This document shows positions 44,674 to 53,940 of a stretch of DNA of 64,000 nucleotides, in pieces (positions within the stretch are counted from its first letter, which is position 1; each line of letters starts with the position of its first letter). The translations under genes were made by a program, and so were the position numbers. The DNA is from Neofusicoccum parvum (Eukaryota > Ascomycota > Dothideomycetes > Botryosphaeriales > Botryosphaeriaceae): contig CP087220.1 in assembly GCA_020912385.1 (NCBI GenBank), positions 1,364,001-1,428,000 of the forward strand, written 5' to 3'. Under the pieces are notes generated by a model. The model worked only from the letters and a program-made list of their open reading frames with translations, ran no database searches and had not been told where the DNA came from.

Positions 44674-45806
44674 GGCGAATGCTCTGCAGAAGGACAATTG
44701 AGAAGAGGCTTGAGCAGAGAGAAGACGCGTGTGTGCAAAAATGCAGTGGTGAGGATGCGATGATGGGGTGTGTGGACAAAGAGAACGCGGCAGCTTTTGA
44801 ATGCCTCGCGCCAAGCGACGCGCTAGTTGTCATGGACGCGACGCGACGGGCAAAACACAAAACGCCCCTGCACGCGCGCCCTCCGCTCCCACACGCCCAA
44901 CGTGACCGCTGCCTGCCCCCAGCCGCCCTAGCGCCTGGACCACCGCGTTCGTCCTGCGCGATATCGGGTCTCGGCCGTCCTGCGCCTACGCCCTGGCCTG
45001 AAAAGCCTGCTTGGTGGAGCTCGTTGCGGCCATTCCGGACCAGCTCTTGCCCCAACCCGGCCAGCCGCAGCATCATGGCCCCAGCATCGAGCCGTCCGAC
45101 GGCGGAGCTTCCTCTCAGCTCTTACAACAAATTACGTGACTGTCGCCCCGTTCCACCCGGATCCTGCGCTACCGTCCCTCGTGAAAGCCTTGGTTCGTCG
45201 CACTGTCCCCGAAGCCGCCCCTCCTCCGAGCCGATCACCGTAGGCCAAGCTATATCCGCAATGTCCGAATGTATCAGACGCGTCTCGACGCGTCTTCCTG
45301 CGCACATCGGACTGTTCACACTGCTGATCTCTGTCCCACCATGGTGCCACACCTCTCCACAGCCCATTGGCATGCATATACGCCCCCATATACAATGCTT
45401 GCCCTCACCAGACGCGTCCACACACCCATCATCTGCTGTCAGATCATGGCAATCCTTCGACAACACACGTCCCTATCATCAGGATCCCATTGGGTAGTAG
45501 CGGCATCGTGGGATGAGATTTGTGAACTGCTTACTGCACCCACTTGCGTCGGGTGAATGCTTCAGTCCCCGGTGTAATTCTGCAATACCTTACCGTCTGA
45601 TCGTGTGTACAACGCTTGACGTTGCCAGACGCGTTCAGGATGCTTTCGCTTGCTATCTCTCCCCGGCAGCTGTCGAGACATTCATGTGTAAGAAACGCGT
45701 ACGCGGTATCATTCAAAGCTATACAGATACAAAGACCCACGCTAACCACCAGTCTACTGGATATCTCACGTCACGCCTCGCATATCAAATCAAACGATGA
45801 ACCACA
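44674..45806 (-). promoter_or_regulatory. RNR2 upstream region with ACGCGT (MCB-like) boxes
   Basis: Perfect ACGCGT palindromes at 44725-44730, 45278-45283, 45288-45293, 45412-45417, 45629-45634 and 45695-45700. Two more are in RNR2 introns (44293, 43864). ACGCGT is the MluI cell-cycle box bound by MBF in yeasts, which drives G1/S genes including ribonucleotide reductase. The closest is 52 bp before the start codon. The right part of this interval is also the 3' flank of the dehydrogenase gene. No credible gene lies here, although long GC-driven frames exist. Confidence 0.45.
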
Positions 45807-47072
45807 CTACCACGTAATCACAGCCTTGACCGTGTGCCCGTGGTGCATGTCATCGACCGCCTTCTGCCAATCATCGGCCTTGTAAAACTTGACCAGCTTG
45901 TCCACCGGGAACTGGCCCTTCCTGTACCACTCGATCATCTGAGGAACGTACTTGGGTGGCACGACATCGCCCTCGACGGCGCCGATATACTGCTTGCCAG
46001 CAACCATGAAGGGGAAGATGTGGATGTCGAGCTTGGCGTCGAACGGCGTCGAGCCGACCTGGATGAGCTTGCCCTTCAGGCGCGTGAAGTCCATGGCCTT
46101 CTGGATCAGCGGCAGGAAGCCCGTCGTGTCGACGGTGACGGACGTGCCGTAGCCGTCGGTGACGTCCTGCACGGCCGTGATGATGTCGGTCAAGTCGGCC
46201 AGCTTCGAGGTGTTGATGGTGTGCGTGGCGCCGAGCTCCTTGGCGATGCCCATGCGGTCCTCCATCTTGTCGATGCCGATGATGGTCTTGCAGCCTCGCA
46301 GCTTGGCAGCCTGGGATTCGTTGTCAGTTGAGTTGCTGTGTGGTGGTGGTTGGTCGTCTTACCATGATGGCGCTGAGGCCGACACCGCCGAGCCCCAGGA
46401 CAGCAACAGTATCCTGCGGCCCTGCCTGCGCGACGTTGATGACGGTGCCGCTGCCGGTCTGGATGCCGCATCCGAGCGGCGAGAAGAGTTTGAGCTCCTC
46501 GTCGCTGACCAGTCCCTTCACATTGACCACGGATGTTGACTTGACGATTGTCTTGCTGGCAAAACTCGACTGGCCGAAGAAGCTGCCCTGTAGGTCTGGT
46601 GTATCTGATGCCGCGGTGGTGGAGGAGTGGAAGCAGGGGCATCCGCCGAAGTTGAGCTCGCCGAACCTGACGCAATGGCCCGGATGGCCGGCCTGGCAGA
46701 TCTGGCACTCGTTGCAGAAGGTGAAGGAAAGGAGGACAGGATCGCCTGCTTGGGCGACAGAGACGTTCTTGCCGACTTTCTCGACATAGCCAGCGCCTGG
46801 TTCACTGCGTCAGTGCTGACTTTCTGGGAGTTGCGGAAGCTGGACGAGGTGGGATCGGGAAACAACGCACCTTCGTGCCCCTTGACCGAGGGATAGATAA
46901 CGCCAGGTCCCTCCTTCAAGCCTCCAAACAGAATATCGGTGTGGCAAATTCCTGAAGCAACGATCCTGACTAGCAGCTCATCGTCTCCAACTTCCCTCAA
47001 CTTCACGTCCTCGATCTTCCAGCCGCCGTCGTTGAGAGGGCCGCGCGAAACGATGGCCCGTGCTGCAGACAT
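45807..47072 (-). CDS. Zinc-dependent alcohol dehydrogenase (GroES-like, aryl-alcohol type)
   Basis: Medium-chain NAD(P)-dependent dehydrogenase oxidising an alcohol to aldehyde or the reverse. Three exons: 46871-47072, 46363-46796, 45807-46310; 379 residues. Catalytic zinc ligands are C43 (SGICHTD) and H66-E67 (KGHEG). The structural zinc lobe has C95, C98, C101 and C109 with family spacing. The Rossmann motif is GLGGVGLSA, followed by an acidic residue after the next strand (IIGIDKMEDRM), which favours NAD. Overall layout resembles fungal aryl-alcohol or class III-like enzymes, but the substrate is not defined. Start chosen at MSAARAI; an in-frame ATG 31 codons earlier gives an unlikely leader. 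Confidence 0.92.
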
Positions 47073-48218
47073 GTCTGGCAAGATTCCAATGCAAAACGGA
47101 GAGATTGGTGCGGAGTAAGGGGTATCAGCCAAAGAAAAGCAAAGAGATTTGGTTGACACCGTCAATTAAACGCAGCCGCCTAGAATGGACGCTGTCGCTT
47201 CTTATAGCCACCCCGGATCCGCCCATTGTGATTGCGGGGCAGACTGGACCCGTGTGGTGGGGGATCTGCAGCGGGGATCGGCCATCCGAGCGCCTGGGAC
47301 GTGCTCCCCTCTACTCTGTCTCCGGCCAACCCGACGATTAGCAGCCGGCCAACCCGAACCCGTGGCCAGGCGCTAAGCTCCCGCGCGTGCTGCAAGGCAT
47401 GCGCGGCGTGGGCTGGCACGCCCTCACTGCCATCGCTGACAGCCTTATCCGCAAGTGCTTTCTTCCACCCGACCAGCCGGAGACAAACACCTCCCTCCAG
47501 CACTGCGATCGTCCTGCCGGCGGGTGCAACGCGCACCACAGCCAATCCGCCGGGCCAGCTCCGACGCTAACGAGCGTGCGCAGCGCAGCTGCCTTCGCGC
47601 CGCTTCCCATTGGCGGTGGCGGGGCGCGCCTCCCAACTGCCCCGTACATCAACCGAGACCGAGGGTAACAGCTGTCGGATGGGGCCAAGCCGGCTGTCGA
47701 ATGCGGCAGCCGGTCGGGAGCCTGCCTTGCGTGCATGCGTGCGCATGCGCTGCCAAGCATATACCGCGGACGATATGACTGATACGAGCGAGTGCGCGCC
47801 TGATGGGGTTTGTGGGTCTGTTGCTCCACTGTGGGCTGCGCGCAGTGGTATGTCGTCATGCGGGGAGGGGAGGGAGTGGGTGTGTTGTGCGCACCGCTCG
47901 TCAGGGTTATCTGACAGCTTGGATAAGGTAGGAAGTCGGTGTAGGTGCGGAACTCTCCTAATTGTCTTGTTCCTGACTTTCGCTGGTGGTTACCTTTCAG
48001 GTACAACATTATCCTTATATACTTTTCCTCTATCGTCCGCTTTTGTCTATCCGGTTGAAAGTCATAAGCTTTTGCCGCTCCCGAGGAGCCATCATAACCG
48101 CCATGCAAGCAAGCACACCATTTTTGTCCAGACCCTCAGTTTCCACCGCCATCAACCTTCGCAATCCCAATAAACCCCCACAACTCCATCGACCAAACAC
48201 CACCATCCCACCAACCTC
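47073..48218. other. Upstream of dehydrogenase gene and 3' flank of disordered-protein gene
   Basis: 1,146 bp. Open frames on both strands are GC-driven and overlap each other. No domain, RNA gene or repeat seen. Confidence 0.45.
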
Positions 48219-49615
48219 TCAACCCTCCCGCTCCCCCTCCCCCTCTCCCTCTCCCTCCCCACCTCCCTGCTCCCAACCCCCCTCCTCCCCCTCCCCCTCC
48301 CCCTCCCCCTCCCCCTCCCTCAAAAAAACCTCCCTCAACCCCTCCGCCCTCGCCCAAACCTCCGCCCCATCCCCCCTCCCCACCAACCTCGCCATCATCC
48401 TCCCCAGCGCAATCGCCATCAGCTCCCCCTCCGCGCCCTCCACCTCCCGCCCCGCCGCGTCGCGCGCCTCGCCCGCCGCCCGCGCCTCCGCCGACGCCTC
48501 CCGCGCCACCCGCCCGTGCCCCCCCGCCCGCTCGTCCAGCACCTGCGACTGCAGGAACAGCCGCGAGATCTGCGCGCGCGCCGCGCGCTCGGCCGAGCGG
48601 GCGCGCTGGGAGCGTGCGGACGCGGCGGCGTGGCGGGCGGTGGAGGCGGTGAGGGCGTCGGTGGAGGCGGTGCGGCGGTGCAGGAGGGTGCGCTCGAGAG
48701 TGGTGAGGTAGGCGGCGGTGAGGGGCGTGGGTGGGGGAGGGGTGGTGGTGGTGGTAGGTGTGCTGGTGGCGGCGGCTGGAGTGCTGGGTGGAGCGGTGGG
48801 GGTGGTGGTGCGCGGTCCTGGTGTGGTGGTGGATGCGGGGGCTGGGGATTGCTGTTGGGTGGGTTTGGCTGGAGAGGTGCGCGGAGCCTTGGACGATGAC
48901 GGTTGCTGCGAGGTGGTCGGAGGGGACTTTCGCTTGTGCGTGTTGGCGGTCGGTGGTGTGGTCAAGTCGGCCGGCTTGGTGGCAGCAGGGGTATTGCTAC
49001 GAGTTGTGGTGACAGTGGACTGGCGGGGGGTAGGTGGGTTTGGGCGCTGTTGGGTGCTGGCACTGGGCCTGCGCACGAACGGGGACTGATATCGTCTCAG
49101 TAAGGCTGGCTAGAGTTAGGCTGGACTCGTTGACTTACAGATTGCACCGGGCTGCTGTCGGGGGATGCCTCGGTTTTGACCCTGACGGCCGGCTGCTGGC
49201 GCTGTCCATGACTGTTGACGGAGTGCCTGTTGGCAGGCGGCGGCATGGGATACTGGCGTTGTCCAGGACTGCTGAAGGGGTTCCCGCTGGGACGTGGTGG
49301 CAAAGGATGCTGGCGCTGGGCACTTTGGCTACCGCTGGGGACAGCTGGCTGATTGGAAGGCTATAAACAGTCAGAAGGCAGATTCGAAGTCAACACGGGC
49401 ATATGCTGGACCGCCAAAACTGGGGCCACTTACTCTCCTGCGGACTCCGGTGACGGGGTGAGAGCCTGGGTGGGCTGGTGCGCGCACGGGCGGTCCGGCG
49501 TTTACTCCATTGTTGCGGGGCTGTGAGCTGTGGTTCGCGGTGGGCTGGGTCTGCGGTAAGTACCGGCGAGAGAAGATCAAAGGCAGGCGCAGCTTACGCG
49601 TCTTGGATCAGCCAT
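48219..49615 (-). CDS. Low-complexity protein with Ala-rich coiled coil
   Basis: Not recognised. Four exons: 49598-49615 (only MADPRR), 49434-49550, 49139-49360, 48219-49085; all phase 0, 407 residues. The first half is Pro/Ser/Gln/Thr-rich with imperfect PxPPxxNxxxSxGQRQ repeats, then a Thr/Pro tract. A basic KRK segment near residue 160 could be a nuclear signal. Residues about 240-360 form one long Ala/Arg/Glu helix (LTTLERTLLHRR, SERAARAQISRLFLQSQVLDER) likely to be a coiled coil. The end is a Gly-Glu repeat encoded by tandem GGGGAG-type hexamers. The six-codon first exon makes the model depend on splice signals (GTAAGC donor, CCGCAG acceptor), which are good. Confidence 0.65.
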
Positions 49616-49793
49616 GGTGAGGACGACGGTGGCAAGGCGCGGGTCGTTGCCGGTGTGCGTTTGGGCGTGCGTGGGCATGGGCGGCGCCGGAGGTTGATGT
49701 CGAGGTAAGGGTGGGCCGCCGGAGGTTCGACGCGAGCTGGCAGTATAAATACCCCGAGCGCCCGTCCCACGGCTGCCCGGGCTTCCATTTGGC

Positions 49794-50679
49794 TCACTTG
49801 TGACTGCAGTCCTGCAGATTTGACGCTGACGCCAAGCTTTTTCGTTTGCACTCAGACGCCTTCAGGTGCTGCCACCAACAACCATCACACTCACTGCTGT
49901 CTGTAAATGCCTCACCGACACTCACACCGGCGTTCCTAAGAGTAACACCTACGCACGTGCGCCAGGAATCCTTGGAGTCGTCCATGTCCTTCCGGCAGTC
50001 TTCCAACTCTCCGGTCCAAGAATCGTCGCCGTGTCTCCTTCTCTCTACCTCGACTCTACTCTGAGCTTCGTCCGCCTCAAGCTGTACTGTCTTCCCTATA
50101 CGAGCAGAAGCTTCAACGAAGGAGCTGTTAGCACCGATCTCGACGTAACTGACGCCCCGCTCGGTATCCTCGAGTATAATAGCATTCTCCTCATTCACCG
50201 TCAACTCAGCCTTGGCCTTCTTTTCTTCAAGGTGGTCTTTAAACCTCTCGTACGAGTTGCACTTGCCGACCAACCTCGCTTCCTTGGTCAACCAGTGCTG
50301 AGAGCAGGCGTCCGTACGCAGTTTCTCGCCTTCAGCCGCTTCAATACTGACTTTCTTAATAGCCACCTTCACTTCAACCTCGTCGTTCCCTCTATTCGCA
50401 ATTATCAGACATTAGTTAATGTCGATGGAGGAATTTGGTATATCTACGCCCAAATCCTCAACAATAGTAGTATCGATCTTGCGGAAGTAAGTGGCGAGGT
50501 CATTGTCTAGATCTCTGTATTCACTGAGATAGTAGTAACGTATATACGTCGGCTCTTACATCCCCGCGGCAGTGAGGTACGACGAACTCCAGAATACGGC
50601 TAGTTCTATGGAAATGAATGATTGTGAAGACACGTCCGCCTAACTTCCTTTCCGTGCCCACTTGTCGGGTTGAAGACAT
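49794..50679 (-). pseudogene. Broken gene of unknown family (frameshift plus in-frame stop)
   Basis: Three pieces read as one protein of about 295 residues. Piece 1 starts MSSTRQVGTERKLGGRVFTI and runs to about 50535. Piece 2 is one frame over (YLSEYRDLDNDLATYFRKID). It continues through a TAA near 50415 into CLIIANRGNDEVEVKVAIKK and on to the stop at 49794. The short stretch between pieces 1 and 2 offers a GTAAGA donor, but a 36-nt intron would lead straight into a stop. The TAA could lie inside a 69-nt intron (gtagat donor, actaat branch); this would remove it but use a poor acceptor. The C-terminal part has several Cys residues (CDGCWW, CKRK). Family not recognised. Confidence 0.5.
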
Positions 50680-51010
50680 TTTGATATGGCGGGAAAGAAC
50701 CCCATCACATTTCGTATTTTTTTGGAGGCAGCCGTAAGAATCGGGGTAGGTGTCGGATTTCCTGTTCAACGCATTGTTGCCTGATATATGCAAACCGCAC
50801 AGACAACATCATTCAACTGTATATCGGGTCCATCTGTCTTTGTGTGATCAATTTTGTTCCCACCACGAATTTGACTCCACCAGTCATGCAACCATATTTG
50901 CATGTTTCCTAAAACGCCAAAACGCCATGAGGGTATCAAATCATGATCCAGAACCCCAATGTTCCATCTACCACGCGTTATCACCAGTACTAACCAATGT
51001 TCCCAAGCTT
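50680..51010. other. Intergenic, nothing recognised
   Basis: 331 bp between the broken gene and the coiled-coil gene. No exon or RNA gene seen. Confidence 0.5.
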
Positions 51011-51801
51011 CTACTCGGAAGCGGCCTGCTTATTGTCCGAATGATTTTGCGACGGGGTAGGCGCAATGGAGGCCCGCAAAGCTTCTTCCTCAGCAGCCGA
51101 GAGTCTCTGTCGCCTGAGCTTAGCCTCGCCAATGACCAAGTAACTATCCACAGGTCTCGTCCCTCGTCGCCTTACAATTCGAACTGGCCGCTTTCCCTTG
51201 AAGGTGAAGGCTGAGGAGGATGCCGGCGTCGTCGTCACCTCCTCCTCTGTCTTCAGCACCAGTGGCTTCTCCAACCTCCTCCCGAACCTTTCTGCCACCT
51301 CTTTCAGACATCCCACAGGGTCCTCCTGCTCCATGATCATCATGGTGATCTCGTTCGTGCTCACCCGCTTCTTCGACACCTCTATCTGTGTCTCCAGCTG
51401 CCGCTTCTTCCTCTCCAGCGGCTGCAGTTCCTCTTCCAGCTGACGCTTCTGGGTCTCCAGTGAGCCCAGCTGCTTGATCGCCTCGTCGCGTTCCTTCTCT
51501 ATCAGTTTGAGCGCGCGGGTGTTCTCGCGCATGTGGTTGTTGAGCACGCTCATGTGGCGGTTCTCTCTCTTGTTGCGTTCCTCGGCGTCGAGCTTGAGCT
51601 GCGCGAGCGTGGTGGGGATGAGGTCGGAGGCAGGCGGGGCGGCTTTGAGACTGCACGGCATTGGTCAGCGATGGACTGAAGCTACGCTGGGGGTGTGGTG
51701 CGGACAGACCTTGAAGGTGTGGTGGTTGGGGTGCTGGGTTTGGAGCTGACGGGGTTGACGGAGCTGGCGGAGCCGCTCTCACTGCTACTCGCTGCCGGCA
51801 T
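51011..51801 (-). CDS. Coiled-coil protein of unknown function
   Basis: Two exons: 51710-51801 and 51011-51650; 243 residues. Ser/Thr/Pro-rich first 30 residues, then a continuous coiled coil from about residue 45 to 130 (heptads in ENTRALKLIEKERDEAIKQL and LEEELQPLERKKRQLETQIE), then a basic segment KGKRPVRIVRRRGTRP and a short helix. No known domain. Phase 2 at the junction fits. The N-terminus depends on choosing ATG 51801; another start cannot be excluded. Confidence 0.7.
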
Positions 51802-53940
51802 GGCCTCACGATCAGACTCTCGGGGACTGGAGTGGGGAAAGGTTCTTGACAGTCCTGGTAGTGGGTAGTAGGATGTTGCCGCTGTGGCTTGCTCACCAGT
51901 GGAAGCTCAAGTGTCTCCTCCAGAAGATGACGTTGAGTTGTTGGGTCAGAAGGCGAGTGTTGGAAGTGTCGTACGAAGTGACTGCTCGGGCTTGTAAAGG
52001 GCACGCGGCAGCAGAAAGCTGCAGTCGACTACTACTGTCTTGTTATGGCAGGTACGCATAGCGCGGCACTAGCGCCGCCATCATACCTTCTTCCTCCCAA
52101 CCTTAACACAGAGTCAATCAGAAGCACTCATGCACCAATTCTTTGGAGCCTGGCATTTCTACAGCTCATGGAAGTGACGGCAAGTCATAATTGCATTTCC
52201 TAATACAATCAGAGATGTCTGGAGGTCGGAAACTTGCGGTGGATAATCTGGGACTGAGATGTGGCCTCGGAAGCGGGCGTGTTCGGATAAGCAAGTAAAG
52301 AGCTGAGGTGACAAGGCTGAGACTAGTGATGGAAAGATTTCAAGAGCTCATTACTGCCTCATTATGCAAGTATTTTTTTTTTTTTTTTAAGAAAAGGATG
52401 GAAACCCCGCGCGGCTCTTACTACATGGAGTCTTCAACCAAGTATTGGACTTTGTCGAGGAAGACTAGATGCTTCGTTTAGGCCCACCATCACGATAGCA
52501 TTTTGATGATGGCGCAGCTGAAATCTAGCCTCCATAAGCCACATCTGTGATAACTCAAGAAAGAGACGAGGAGTTCACGGGGTGACGTAGAGTGGCGGAA
52601 CATGTCCCAGCACCCAAAAGGGCCACATTCAGATGTTGAGAGTTGAACTCCTCGATCCTTCAACCTTGCTTAAAGTGGCGAATATCTTGGCCGGAGGCTG
52701 GATCGCCATTTTACCTGGTCTGCTGGCAGTTTGAAAGTGTCACGAGCACGAAGTACACCGGGACGCGTGTCGTCGTAGTCTCATCAAACCGCCAAGGTCT
52801 CCGTAGCTAGCTTCTCCGCAGGAACAAACACCAAAGAGCTCGCATGATTTTCTGTTTCGATGCGGTAAGGTGCTCGTTGCCACACAACCACGCGTTTCAG
52901 CTGGCTCGATAGGCTGGTACGTGGTAAGTTCTGAAACAGGGATACGCTCTTCACGCATGGGAAGATGAAGCATTCGTCCAAAAACACTTGTGCAGTCGAA
53001 GAGATGTCGAGTCTATCCGGACGAGTGCTTCGACTGCCCATGAAAGCAATGCACAGATAAGTCCACCAAAGTTTCGCCAAGGCGGTCCAGATGTATGCTT
53101 CAACGCCCCACGGCTGACGAATGGAATGTTTCTCGGACGCGAATGGCTGCTCAGCCTTGTCGTTGGGGTAAAAAACCGGGTACAAGTCAACCAGCAAGGC
53201 TGTGAGGCTTGAATGCGTACGCATGATAGAGGCTGAGCGGCCGGTCTGTTGAAGTCAACGGGTCCTCGCAGGGTTATGCAGAGCCAGATAGCTCGCGTGG
53301 AGTTCGTATAGAGGCTGGGTGGTTAAGTTAGCGCGGGCAAGGTGCTGCGGGTGACGCAGCGCTGTGTGTGTAGAGCAATAAAGATGCCGCACGGCGTCGA
53401 TCATACGCGTTTCGTGGTACAGCCCGGTTCTTGAGGCATAGGGCTGGGAGCCAATGGCAGGGCAGAGCGCGGGCAGGCGGACGAGCAAGATAGATGAGGG
53501 CTGCCCGGCTGCAGGAGTGGCATGAGGATCTCAGGCAGCGCTGCATGCGGCCAAGGTCATTGGACAAGAGGCGGAGAGGAGGCCAAGGCAGTCGCACCGG
53601 GGGCTGTGTACCTGCGGCAGTCAGGCTGGCTGGGCGGCCAAGTACCGAAACGCGGCGCCCTCGGCCGGCTGCGCCCCCCGGTCGGCAGGGGCTGGAGGCT
53701 GCGACGCCTATCACAGGCCGATCCGACCTGACCGGTGCTGCCCCAGGCTCCGGCAGCGTGCGTCGCCCACAGCTGCGCGCTCCCCCAACCGCGAGGCTGA
53801 GGCTGCATTCTCAGCTTTTAACGGCCCGCGCTCGCCACTCTGGCCGCGCATCCTCGCATCCTCGCATCCAGGCGATCCTCGCGGCCTCGGTCTCGCGTCC
53901 GGTCGTGTTCTGTTTTGTTTCTATTTTTGCCGCCGTCGCC
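51802..53940. other. 2.1 kb interval with MITE copy 3
   Basis: Mixed composition, with a 16-nt T run at 52373-52388 and the third 79-bp element (52960-53038). A further partial arm (atgtatgcttcaacgccc) lies at 53091-53108. The stretch after 53500 is GC-rich and serves as the upstream region of the zinc-finger gene. No gene supported. Confidence 0.45.
52960..53038. mobile_element. 79-bp MITE-like inverted-repeat element, copy 3
   Basis: Arms 52960-52984 and 53014-53038, same 25-29-25 layout as the other two copies. The left arm keeps TGAAGCATTCGTCC and the right arm keeps TCCGGACGAGTGCTTCGACTGCC. The element is flanked by CATG on both sides (52956-52959 and 53039-53042), a possible 4-bp target-site duplication. 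Confidence 0.65.

Noticed and set aside
44679..45497. 272-codon plus-strand frame upstream of RNR2
   Set aside because: Lies in the RNR2 promoter, biased composition, no domain, no splice or start context.
48136..48357. CRISPR-like tandem repeat
   Set aside because: Contiguous hexamer microsatellite without spacers, in a eukaryotic genome.
49866..50510. 214-codon plus-strand frame opposite the broken gene
   Set aside because: The minus strand reads as charged, helical protein with continuing frames; this is its antisense shadow.
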